Positions 32,769 through 40,393 of a DNA stretch of 42,071 nucleotides are shown here, one piece after another (positions within the stretch are counted from its first letter, which is position 1; the number at the start of each line of letters is the position of its first letter). Source of the DNA: SIG673 sp045658525 (lineage in GTDB: Bacteria > Bacillota > Clostridia > Oscillospirales > CAG-272). A program made the translations under genes and the position numbers. The stretch is from assembly GCA_045658525.1 (NCBI GenBank), contig JAZOVD010000023.1:1-42071 (forward strand). Reading direction: 5' to 3'. The notes below the pieces were generated by a model. It saw only the letters and a program-made list of their open reading frames with translations. It searched no databases and was not told the DNA's origin.

Positions 32769-33653
32769 TTATATTTTAAGACCTGCCGCACGAAGCTCCG
32801 AGAACATCTTCTCTTTTGTTTCGTCGGATAAACGCTTCATCGGGAATGTTGCGTTTCCTACGTTGTAGCCGAGCTTTTCAAGTATCGCTTTGGTAGCGGG
32901 AATTACGCTGTAATGTCCCGAAAGCACGCCGATTATCTTGTCGGCTTCATACTGGGCAGCCTGAGCGGCTTTCATATCTCCCTTTTGGAAGTTTTCGTAT
33001 ATCTTCTTTATTGTGGGATATATGAAGTTATACGTCGTTCCGATACCACCGTCAGCTCCCGCGTTGAGACCCATAAGAAGCATCTCGTCACAGCCGTTTA
33101 TAATGTTCATTTCACCGTTTGTAAGCTGCTTTAAGCGTATCATTCCGTAGTAATCGGAGGACGTCCACTTTATTGACGTAACATTGTCTATCTCAAACAT
33201 ACGGGCGGCGGCGTTCGCGGTGAATTTAAAGCCTGCCGCGAGGTTGTAATATATCATTACGGGGATATGTACGGCGTTTGCTATCGCTTTATAATACTCG
33301 TATATGTCGTTTTCATCGTAACCGAAGAACAGCGGAGGGATAGCCGAGATCGCGTCCGCGCCGCATCTTTCCGCGTGCTTTGCAAGCTCGATACATTCAT
33401 TGAAGTTAACTGCCGCAACGTGGATTATACAAGGCTTTTTGTGATCTACGCATTTTACGGATTCCTCGGCAAGCTCCTCTCTGACCTCACGGCTGAGGCA
33501 GATGCCCTCGCCTGTCGCGCCGCCTATATAGAAGCCGTCCGCGCCTTGCGCGAGAAAGTCTGTGAGAAGCTGGCGAAGTACGGGTGTATTAAGAGAGTTG
33601 TCTGCATTTAAAGGGGTTACGAGTGCGGGCATAGTGCCTTTGAAGGTTGTCAT
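32769..33653 (-). CDS. N-acetylneuraminate lyase / dihydrodipicolinate synthase family aldolase
   Basis: Class I aldolase. 294 residues with GATGEG (45-50), the Tyr of IYYNLAAG (136) and the Schiff-base Lys K162 in TSIKWTSSDYY. The Lys context and spacing are closer to N-acetylneuraminate lyase, which splits sialic acid into ManNAc and pyruvate, than to DapA. The gene upstream encodes a sialidase-like protein, which fits. Downstream genes for ManNAc are not in the window. The start is at MTTFKGTMPA, eight bases after GGAG, rather than the ATG seven codons earlier that contains that site. It follows the sialidase-like gene by 27 bases. Confidence 0.85.
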   Translation of the reverse strand: MTTFKGTMPALVTPLNADNSLNTPVLRQLLTDFLAQGADGFYIGGATGEGICLSREVREELAEESVKCVDHKKPCIIHVAAVNFNECIELAKHAERCGADAISAIPPLFFGYDENDIYEYYKAIANAVHIPVMIYYNLAAGFKFTANAAARMFEIDNVTSIKWTSSDYYGMIRLKQLTNGEMNIINGCDEMLLMGLNAGADGGIGTTYNFIYPTIKKIYENFQKGDMKAAQAAQYEADKIIGVLSGHYSVIPATKAILEKLGYNVGNATFPMKRLSDETKEKMFSELRAAGLKI

Positions 33654-33680
33654 TTCGTTTTCTCCATTTCTCATTATATT

Positions 33681-34757
33681 TTATATTTCGGGAGTGAATT
33701 TCCATTTTTGCTGCATTATGACAGCGGGTGCGCCTTTTTCGGGACGCGCATAGAAGATCGTGAGCAGATTTCCGTCGGGAAGCTCTACGGTCTCGGGGTA
33801 TCCGAGATCTCCCGAAACCTCATTTTTGTAAAGGATATTGTCTGTATCCCAAGTCTTTCCGTTGTCGGTGCTGAACATAACTCTTACACCGTAAGGGGGC
33901 TGGCGGTATCCGTAGCAGGATACGAGCATACCGGACGAATGCTTAAAGATGTGCGCGGGAGCGCCACCATTGTCAGAAAGTATCTGATGAGGCTTTGTCC
34001 AGGTCTTGCCCTCGTCGGCAGACTCGGTCTGATATATCGTAAAGAACTTTCCCTCGCGGTCCTGTACTCTGATGTGGCAAAGAAGCGTTCCGTCGTCAAG
34101 CTCCATTGTGTGAGGCTCGCAGGATATAAGACGATTTTCTCCGTCGAAAACGGCTTCGATCTCACCCACAAACTCGCATTTTCCCGTGTACGGGTCAAGC
34201 GTATATGCGCGGATAAAGTCGCCATTTGATACGTCGAACGGTCTGCCTACGTAGAGTATCTTTCCGTTTTTAAGCTCGAAAGGCCCGTGGGGAGAGCTTA
34301 CGGGAGCGTGGTAAAGCTCACCGAAGGTTATGCCGTTATCAAAGCTTACGCGGAAGGTAGAGCCGAGAACGGCGTTTTGCTGTTCAAGAGTAACGGTGTC
34401 GAGATACGCATTGCAGTATGTCAGGTTTTTCTGACATTGCTTGCGCTGAAATTCGATAGAGTTGTTGAAAGATGAAACTATAAGACCGCTTTCTCCGAAC
34501 GGAGTAAGACCCGCGTCGCGGTCGTCAAGCACCGTGTCTATTACGGGTGCGGGATATGTGTAAGTTTCGCCCTCGTCGTCACTGAAAGATATAACGGCTT
34601 TTCCGAAAGGACATATATGAGTCAGACGGAAGCCCGAAGCTCCTACGGCTATTCTGCCGTTTTTGAGTCTTGCGGCACTGGGCCAGCCGAAATAAGCGTG
34701 ATTGCTCATCGGGTTGCTCATAACTACCTTTGGAGCGCCTAAAAGTTCTATTTTCAT
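33681..34757 (-). CDS. Sialidase-like BNR-repeat glycosidase, no signal peptide
   Basis: A 358-residue six-bladed propeller-type protein with four Asp-box repeats: SDDEGETY (near 60), SFDNGITF (138-145), SADEGKTW (246-253) and STDNGKTW (296-303), plus LGYPETVELPDG near the end as in exo-sialidases. There is no signal peptide, so it would act in the cytosol on imported oligosaccharides. It is in one operon with the aldolase of the NanA/DapA family, which supports sialic acid or a related sugar acid as the product. The arginine triad cannot be assigned with certainty. A GGAAGG ribosome binding site precedes the ATG. Confidence 0.8.
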   Translation of the reverse strand: MKIELLGAPKVVMSNPMSNHAYFGWPSAARLKNGRIAVGASGFRLTHICPFGKAVISFSDDEGETYTYPAPVIDTVLDDRDAGLTPFGESGLIVSSFNNSIEFQRKQCQKNLTYCNAYLDTVTLEQQNAVLGSTFRVSFDNGITFGELYHAPVSSPHGPFELKNGKILYVGRPFDVSNGDFIRAYTLDPYTGKCEFVGEIEAVFDGENRLISCEPHTMELDDGTLLCHIRVQDREGKFFTIYQTESADEGKTWTKPHQILSDNGGAPAHIFKHSSGMLVSCYGYRQPPYGVRVMFSTDNGKTWDTDNILYKNEVSGDLGYPETVELPDGNLLTIFYARPEKGAPAVIMQQKWKFTPEI

Positions 34758-34809
34758 TTCGCGAACCTTCCTTTTTTCAATTTATAACCGTTTTGGGGTT
34801 TACAAGCGT

Positions 34810-34838
34810 ATGATACCACAAATATTCGATATGGTCAA
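34810..34838 (-). promoter_or_regulatory. Promoter of the sialidase/aldolase operon
   Basis: On the minus strand TTGACC (34833-34838), 17 bp spacer, TATCAT (34810-34815). It lies between this operon and the divergent AraC regulator gene, a usual place for AraC control. Confidence 0.65.
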
Positions 34839-34889
34839 TAAATTTTTAGGTCATATTGTAAAATAAAATGTCCTTTGAGGAAATGTATT

Positions 34890-35627
34890 ATGAATTATGA
34901 GTTAAAAATACCAATAGGTGAAAGAAATGTCAGGATATTCTTGCAGGACGGTTTTTTCAGTTTGGGAGCGTCTGTGTCAACCTATCACCGACACCGCTAC
35001 CCTGAGGCTCATATAATCGTTTCGGGAGAGGCGCGTTACGATATAGACGGAGATGAGGTAAATCTTAAAGCGGGCGAGATGTACGTTATTCCACCGAAGG
35101 TATTCCACAGATGCGTTGAGGTCTCTGAGGGAGCGGAGCGACTGGCGTTTATGGCTGAGAGCGAGGCGACGGGCTTTGGTAAACGAGTGCCAATGTCGGA
35201 CGTGATAAAAGAAACCGTCAACGCTGTTAAAAGAGGAAACGGTATAGGTAACGCGAGGATATATGCTTGTCTTTCCGCGCTTTGCTCGGAATTTTTGGAC
35301 GGTCAGGCATCCGAGCCTGTTCCGGTAAGTGACAGAGGATTTATAATACACGAGTTTTTTTCAAATAATTATCATAGAGATATAAACATTTCCGAGATAG
35401 CCGATATTTTACATCTTTCGGAAAAACAGACTCAGCGTATGATAAAGCATTATACCGGTAACGACTTCCGTACCGAGCTTACTCACAGGCGTATGGAAGC
35501 CGCTCAGCGTTTTATAGAATCTGCGGATATGAGTCTTGGTGAAATAGCGGAGAGGGTGGGCTATAAATCATACAGTGGGTTCTGGAAAGCGTTCAAGGCT
35601 TGGCAAAAACGTAGCGAGAAAAAGTGA
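34890..35627 (+). CDS. AraC family transcriptional regulator with cupin sensor domain
   Basis: A 245-residue regulator. The N-terminal half is a cupin-like ligand domain (HRHRYPEAHIIVSGEARYDI, LKAGEMYVIPPKVFHRC); the C-terminal 100 residues hold two helix-turn-helix units, with INISEIADILHLSEKQTQRM and LGEIAERVGYKSYSGFWKAF. It is divergent from the sialidase/aldolase operon and likely controls it and possibly its own gene. The start is the ATG nine bases after GAGG at 34877; a TTG five codons upstream overlaps that site. Confidence 0.92.
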   Translation: MNYELKIPIGERNVRIFLQDGFFSLGASVSTYHRHRYPEAHIIVSGEARYDIDGDEVNLKAGEMYVIPPKVFHRCVEVSEGAERLAFMAESEATGFGKRVPMSDVIKETVNAVKRGNGIGNARIYACLSALCSEFLDGQASEPVPVSDRGFIIHEFFSNNYHRDINISEIADILHLSEKQTQRMIKHYTGNDFRTELTHRRMEAAQRFIESADMSLGEIAERVGYKSYSGFWKAFKAWQKRSEKK

Positions 35628-35751
35628 TTATACGAAAAAGCAACCGCAAGTTTGCAAATAAAAACCTGAACTTTATAGAGTTTTGAGTGTTCGTGTAGTA
35701 TAATCGTGTCAAAGAAAAACGCGAGCTGCGTAAGAAAGGAATGGTTACGTT

Positions 35752-36513
35752 ATGACGACAGGAAACAAGCTGGCAAAGCTTCGTAAGGATGCGGGATATA
35801 CACAGGAGGAGCTTGCTGAAAAGCTTGGGGTATCCCGTCAATCCATAAGTAAGTGGGAAAGCGATATGGCTTATCCCGAAACTGAAAAGCTGATAAAAAT
35901 AGGAGAGCTTTACAACTGCTCTATGGACTATTTACTGAAAGAGGAGATAGAGGAGCCGGAGCAGACTTCGTGTTCTGAGAAAAAGCGTTCATTAAAGGAT
36001 AGTCACTTTGAGTGGAAAAGCAAAAAGACGGTCAGGGGAGTGCCTCTTTGTCACATAAATATAGGTATAGGAAGAACTGCAAAGGGGATCATTTCTATCG
36101 GACTGGCTTCCAAGGGTATAATTTCGTTAGGAATATTTTCTATGGGTATATTATCTATGGGTATATTTTCGCTTGGACTTTTGGCGTTTGGCTCGTTTGC
36201 TCTCGGAGGACTTGCGGTGGGAGCTATCTCTGTCGGTCTTATAGCGTTTGGAGGAGTTTGCCTTGGAGTTATTGCCGTGGGCGGGATCGCCGTAGGCGGT
36301 TTTTGTGTCGGTGGCTGCGCGGTAGGACGTTATATCGCTATCGGGGATTATGCGTTCGGCGAGCTTGCGTTTGGTAAGACGTGGATGAACGCAGGTCGGT
36401 ACGGGATAGCACCGTTTGATAGCTCCGATCTGAACGAGGCGAAAAAATACCTTGAACAGAGCGTGCCGTGGATATTCGGCTGGGCAAAAAATATAGTGAA
36501 ATGGTTTATGTGA
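35752..36513 (+). CDS. XRE-type DNA-binding protein with a period-5 glycine repeat domain
   Basis: A 253-residue protein. Residues 1-65 form a helix-turn-helix of the XRE type (LAKLRKDAGYTQEELAEKLG, SRQSISKWES), followed by a charged linker to about residue 95. From residue 112 to 192 glycine occurs at every fifth position, 17 times without a break, in units of G-x-(I/L/F)-(S/A/C)-(I/L/M/V); two or three imperfect units follow. Such a repeat suggests a solenoid or a membrane-associated sheet; its role is unknown. The C-terminal 45 residues are non-repetitive (NEAKKYLEQSVPWIFGWAKN). Helix-turn-helix proteins of this layout occur in other Firmicutes. A TATAAT (35699-35704) lies upstream; no clear -35 is seen. 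A strong terminator follows. Confidence 0.85.
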   Translation: MTTGNKLAKLRKDAGYTQEELAEKLGVSRQSISKWESDMAYPETEKLIKIGELYNCSMDYLLKEEIEEPEQTSCSEKKRSLKDSHFEWKSKKTVRGVPLCHINIGIGRTAKGIISIGLASKGIISLGIFSMGILSMGIFSLGLLAFGSFALGGLAVGAISVGLIAFGGVCLGVIAVGGIAVGGFCVGGCAVGRYIAIGDYAFGELAFGKTWMNAGRYGIAPFDSSDLNEAKKYLEQSVPWIFGWAKNIVKWFM

Positions 36514-36514
36514 C

Positions 36515-36550
36515 AAAAATCCTCCCTTGTGTGTACAAGGGAGGATTTTT
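36515..36550 (+). terminator. Terminator after the glycine-repeat regulator
   Basis: A perfect 15 bp inverted repeat (36515-36529 with 36536-36550), AAAAATCCTCCCTTG against its complement, with a six-base loop and a T run. Confidence 0.92.
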
Positions 36551-36712
36551 CGCGCACCCGTTCTACGAATGAAAAAAGGCAAATACCCATTGGGTATGCC
36601 GTTTGGCGTGCGGTGCGTACAATGGGACTTGAACTCCGTACTGATTATCCGCCGTGGGCGGATAATTTAAGATTTTCCCGTCGGCTTAACGCCGCCGAAA
36701 AAAATCGGTACG
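36548..36712 (-). pseudogene. Decayed tandem copy of the tRNA-Leu gene and its terminator
   Basis: The 40 bases at 36548-36587 recur at 36713-36752 with two differences; they are the far end of the tRNA-Leu unit's terminator. In the first copy a tRNA 3' end is still readable on the minus strand (36611-36640), GGAGTTCAAGTCCC then GTACGCACC, and a terminator follows it (36572-36600). The 5' part of the tRNA is not recognisable and is replaced by two hairpins, one a perfect 10 bp stem (36644-36653 with 36657-36666). It is most likely a dead duplicate. Confidence 0.6.
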
Positions 36713-36736
36713 TTTCGCGTACCCGTTCTACGAATG

Positions 36737-36773
36737 AAAAAAGGCAAACACCTATTAGGTGTTTGCCTTTTTT
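36737..36773 (-). terminator. Terminator of tRNA-Leu
   Basis: An 18 bp perfect inverted repeat around a single central base, 36737-36754 with 36756-36773, starting right at the tRNA CCA end and followed by the T run on the minus strand. Confidence 0.92.
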
Positions 36774-36857
36774 GGTGCGAGAAACGGGACTTGAACCCGT
36801 ACGGTGTGAACCACACGCCCCTCAAACGTGCGCGTCTGCCAGTTCCGCCACTCTCGC
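36773..36857 (-). tRNA. tRNA-Leu (anticodon GAG)
   Basis: On the minus strand: acceptor GCGAGAG pairs with TTCTCGC; D-arm GCGGAACTGGCAGACGC; anticodon stem CACGT/GCGTG with loop TTGAGGG, so anticodon GAG (36821-36823); a long class II variable arm; T-arm ACGGG-TTCAAGT-CCCGT; discriminator A and an encoded CCA. The gene has its own perfect promoter and terminator. Confidence 0.96.
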
Positions 36858-36872
36858 TTACCGACGTTCGTT

Positions 36873-36901
36873 ATTATAGCACATCATTTCGGTTTTGTCA
36901 A
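36873..36901 (-). promoter_or_regulatory. Consensus promoter of tRNA-Leu
   Basis: On the minus strand perfect TTGACA (36896-36901), 17 bp spacer, perfect TATAAT (36873-36878), 16 bases before the tRNA. Confidence 0.88.
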
Positions 36902-36938
36902 TACCTTTTTGAAAAAATCTGAAAAATATTTTTTGTCC

Positions 36939-37112
36939 TCAAAACCAAAGACGGCATTGTATCCCTAAATAAGCTATCGCCATAGGTATAGACGCTACGT
37001 AAGGTATCATCGTTATGACGTTGCCGAATATGGCGGCAAGTCCGAAAAGCAATATCCCCACTATTCTCTTGAACACCGATAATTCTCTGCAATCCTTGTT
37101 TTTCTGTGTCAT
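36939..37112 (-). CDS. Small membrane protein of 57 residues, function unknown
   Basis: A short frame starting MTQKNKDCRELSVFKR, with two hydrophobic stretches (about residues 17-36 and 38-51) and ending CRLWF. The start at 37112 is eight bases after AAAAGGAG; the ATG two codons earlier is too close to that site. Codon use matches neighbouring genes. I recognise no family. It lies just upstream of the tRNA-Leu promoter. The stretch 37119-37281 holds no other feature that I can see. Confidence 0.6.
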   Translation of the reverse strand: MTQKNKDCRELSVFKRIVGILLFGLAAIFGNVITMIPYVASIPMAIAYLGIQCRLWF

Positions 37113-37281
37113 ATTCATATCTCCTTTTGCCTTCCTTGTGTATGTATTTTAACACTGTAAATGGGTGTTAAACGGTACATTAAAACGAGCTAAGGACATT
37201 GGTTATTTGCACAAAAAAACACAGATGATTTGTTTGAAATGCTGAAAATGGTTTTGAAAAGCTCGAAAATTCACGGATTTC

Positions 37282-37309
37282 TTGACAAATATAGCGGTTT
37301 TGGTATAAT
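37282..37309 (+). promoter_or_regulatory. Promoter of the full-length PL8 lyase gene
   Basis: Perfect TTGACA (37282-37287), 16 bp spacer, perfect TATAAT (37304-37309) preceded by TGG (extended -10). Confidence 0.82.
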
Positions 37310-37357
37310 AAATTGTAGATTACCAACACATTTGAATTTGCAAAATGGAGTGGATTT

Positions 37358-40327
37358 ATGATAAAAAAGCATATAAGGCTGATTGCCGCTGTTATGGTTA
37401 TATGTACGATACTATCGGCTCTTACAGCTTGTAAGCCTAAAAACTCAAAACCTGATGATAAGGAGGAGATCGATATGAATAACTATTATTTGAGACTGCA
37501 AAAGGGAGCGATCACGCAAGACGCGGTTTTCGATTATAGTGCTGAGAGCTTCAAAAATGCTAACGCGGCACTGTTTGATAAAACCGAACAGGACGCTGTT
37601 TATATCAGCGATACCATCACGTATGACGGATATGACGAGTGGGAACAGGCGTCTATATGCGCTAAGGGTAAGACCCATTTTGAACTGAAAGCCCCTCTCA
37701 TAAACGATTGGAGCGGTTACGATACGCTTTCGATCGCGGTCTATTCCGCTAAGTCAACCAAAACTTCCGTTATGCTGTATTTTTCCAGCCCGAACGTTGC
37801 TGATACCGATATGGACCCGTATATCCGTTTCCCTATAACCGTTGATTGGACCGGCTGGAAGATACTTGAATTTGAGCTTGAAGCAGCACTGAGCAATTAT
37901 TCGCCGAATATCTCCAATATAGTAAAATGCAACTATACTACAAGCGGCTGGGATCTTACTTGCAGCTCGGAAAATCTACTGTATTTCGGTTATATGTACC
38001 TCTTAAAGCAGGAGTATGAGGTGGTATCGCCCATTTCGACTGACGATCCTGAGTTATATAAAGTTGTCAAGGATCAGTGGAGGGAATATCTTGTGGGGGA
38101 TCCCGACGAGAACGCCTCTCATTCCGACGAATACAAGGCGAGAGTAAAAAAGGTCTCAAACGCCTGTAAGACGGATTGGGATAGCTTTAAAGCCACTTAT
38201 TCAAACGGCGAAGTCGGCAAGCTTTGGGGTGAGAACGTCGTTTTCGGTGTAAGGGGGAGCGAGGTAAAGATAAACAATATATACAGTAATCTTTACGATA
38301 TGACCTGCGGTTACGCTACCGTCGGAAGCGATTATTATCATAATTCCGAGCTTTATTCCGATATAGTCAAGGGTCTTGAATACGCTTATAATAATTACTA
38401 CGGACCCGCGGTATGGCAAAAGGGTACTTACGGTAACTGGTGGCACTGGGATATAGGTATCCCGCTTCAGCTGACCAAGATACTTATGATACTTGAAAAC
38501 GATCTTGGAAGCGCGGCGGTCAAAAAATATCTTTCTCCGTTCGATCATCTTAATAAATATCCGTCTATGACGGCTTGTAACAGGCTTTGGATAGGTAACT
38601 GTGTGCTTGCCTCGGCGTTTTTGCAGAACGACGCGGAAAGGATACTTATTTCCAAGGAAATGCTTTACGAGATATTCGATTACGTTTCCACGGGTGACGG
38701 ATTTTACGATGACGGCTCGTTCGTTCAGCACGGTAAGCTCGCCTATACGGGCGGCTACGGACGTTCTATGTTTAACGAGCTTACGCAGATAATGCTCATA
38801 CTGCGTGGAAGCAGATTTGAGTTCTATCAGGAGAACGTAAGTAATCAGTACCGTTGGGCATTTGAGAATTTCCAGCCTGTGATCTATGACGGTTACTTCT
38901 TCGCTTCCGCGCGAGGCAGAGAGGTGTTCAGGAACACGAGCGAAAAATCGGCGGGCAATGAGATAGCCGCATCACTTATAAAGATGATGACCTACGCTCC
39001 CGATGAATATAAGCTTAGAATAGAGGCGATTATACGTCACTATATGATAGCTACCGATAACAACTATTCTTCAAGTGTTCCGCTTATGCTCGTTGACTAT
39101 GCCGTCGCTCTCAAAAATAACGATGCCGTTACCCCGAGAACTGGATATGAGCTTGTAAAGGTGTTCGGGAATATGGACAGAGTCGCCCTGCACGGGGCAA
39201 AGTACGGCGCTTGCATGTCTATGAGCTCTACCCGTATTTATAAATATGAGGCTATAAACGATGAAAACCGCCGCGGTTGGTATCAGGGCGACGGAATGCT
39301 TTATATCTATACCGACGGATACGATTATAATTACAGCTACTTCGATTTCGTTGACCCGTTCAAGCTGCCGGGTACGACTGTCAGCGGTACTGCCAGAGTT
39401 CAGCAGAATATAAGTGTTCCCATACTTGGCAATTCCGCGTTTGTCGGAGGCGTTGAGCACGGTAAATACGGAATAGCCGCTATGGAGCTTGGTTATGCTG
39501 AGAATAAATATTTCAGGACCGACCTTGCCGCGAGAAAATCTTACTTTATGTTCGATAACGAGATAGTCGCCGTAGGCTCCGGTATAAGCTGCTCGCGCGC
39601 GGAAAACCTTTTGGCTAACGAGGATGGAGCGACTATTGTAAGAGGTGACACGAACGGCGTTTATACCGTTGTTGAGAACAGAATATGGCGCGGCTCCGAT
39701 ATATTGACCGTTAACGGAAGCGCTCTCTCGCTTGCAAACGGCGCGACAAGAACCGAAGCGGTAAAAACTATGCACTTTACCAATATGGGCGGTTACGTTT
39801 TTGCTGACGATACCGTTATCACATACGGTAAGGCTAAAAATTCCGGACAGGTACAGACGGGTAAGAGCAATACCTTCTTTGAGGCAACGTACAGTCACGG
39901 AAATACCCCGGATGACGGCACTTATACGTTTATATATCTTCCCGAGGCTACTGCAACTGAGACTGAGGCTTATTCGAATAACAAGGACGTGACCATTCTT
40001 ACCGTTACGGATAAGGTCCACGTTGTAAAAGAGAATAAGCTTGGAGTTACAGGTTACGTATTCTTTGAAAGAGGAAGTGCGAACGGAGTTAACGCGGAGA
40101 CTCCCTGTATGCTTATGATAACCGACAAGGACGGAGAGGTGAAGATAAGCGTAAGCGATCCGACGCATCTTCTTGAAAATATTAAGCTCACCGTAGATCT
40201 TGGTCGCTCGCTTTCGGTAAAAAGCGCGGATGCGGGTGTGGTGGTCAGCGCAAACGGAAACAGTGTTACGCTTTCTGTAAGCGTTGAAGATAACGTTGGA
40301 AATACCTATTGCGCGGTGCTTGGTTGA
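37358..40327 (+). CDS. Family 8 polysaccharide lyase, lipoprotein
   Basis: A 989-residue surface lipoprotein that cleaves uronic-acid polysaccharides by beta-elimination. Signal peptide and lipobox LTAC (C25); an N-terminal beta-sandwich (about 45-220, with SGYDTLSIAVYS and VDWTGWKILEFEL); the PL8 helical barrel with aromatic patch NWWHWDIG (360-367) and the catalytic set N408 (TACNRLWI), H458 and Y467 (DGSFVQHGKLAYTGGYG), and R519/R525 (RGREVFR); then C-terminal beta domains (FKLPGTTV near 670). The last 80 residues extend past the end of the shorter paralogue at 27524. The substrate among hyaluronan, chondroitin and similar glycans cannot be read from the sequence. A GGAG site precedes the ATG. 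Monocistronic, with its own promoter and terminator. Confidence 0.93.
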   Translation: MIKKHIRLIAAVMVICTILSALTACKPKNSKPDDKEEIDMNNYYLRLQKGAITQDAVFDYSAESFKNANAALFDKTEQDAVYISDTITYDGYDEWEQASICAKGKTHFELKAPLINDWSGYDTLSIAVYSAKSTKTSVMLYFSSPNVADTDMDPYIRFPITVDWTGWKILEFELEAALSNYSPNISNIVKCNYTTSGWDLTCSSENLLYFGYMYLLKQEYEVVSPISTDDPELYKVVKDQWREYLVGDPDENASHSDEYKARVKKVSNACKTDWDSFKATYSNGEVGKLWGENVVFGVRGSEVKINNIYSNLYDMTCGYATVGSDYYHNSELYSDIVKGLEYAYNNYYGPAVWQKGTYGNWWHWDIGIPLQLTKILMILENDLGSAAVKKYLSPFDHLNKYPSMTACNRLWIGNCVLASAFLQNDAERILISKEMLYEIFDYVSTGDGFYDDGSFVQHGKLAYTGGYGRSMFNELTQIMLILRGSRFEFYQENVSNQYRWAFENFQPVIYDGYFFASARGREVFRNTSEKSAGNEIAASLIKMMTYAPDEYKLRIEAIIRHYMIATDNNYSSSVPLMLVDYAVALKNNDAVTPRTGYELVKVFGNMDRVALHGAKYGACMSMSSTRIYKYEAINDENRRGWYQGDGMLYIYTDGYDYNYSYFDFVDPFKLPGTTVSGTARVQQNISVPILGNSAFVGGVEHGKYGIAAMELGYAENKYFRTDLAARKSYFMFDNEIVAVGSGISCSRAENLLANEDGATIVRGDTNGVYTVVENRIWRGSDILTVNGSALSLANGATRTEAVKTMHFTNMGGYVFADDTVITYGKAKNSGQVQTGKSNTFFEATYSHGNTPDDGTYTFIYLPEATATETEAYSNNKDVTILTVTDKVHVVKENKLGVTGYVFFERGSANGVNAETPCMLMITDKDGEVKISVSDPTHLLENIKLTVDLGRSLSVKSADAGVVVSANGNSVTLSVSVEDNVGNTYCAVLG

Positions 40328-40335
40328 TATTTAAA

Positions 40336-40393
40336 AAACAAAAGCTTCCCGAAAACGCATTTTAAAAGGTGCGCTTCGTGAAGCTTTTTTGTT
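40336..40393. terminator. Terminator between the PL8 and MATE genes
   Basis: AACAAAAGCTTC (from 40337) pairs with GAAGCTTTTTTGTT (40380-40393) around a loop of about 31 bases; T run on the plus side, reaching the MATE stop codon. Confidence 0.75.

Noticed and set aside
36644..36666. Perfect 10 bp hairpin as a terminator
   Set aside because: No T run follows on either strand at the right distance, so it is left as part of the decayed tRNA copy.
36529..36879. Open frame of 116 codons on the plus strand
   Set aside because: It reads through the terminator, the decayed copy and the antisense of tRNA-Leu. The RETGLEPVRC-like stretch is the well-known false translation of a tRNA-Leu T-arm.
39071..40168. 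Open frame of 365 codons on the minus strand
   Set aside because: Antisense to the C-terminal half of the PL8 lyase; composition is a mirror of that gene and no family is recognised.
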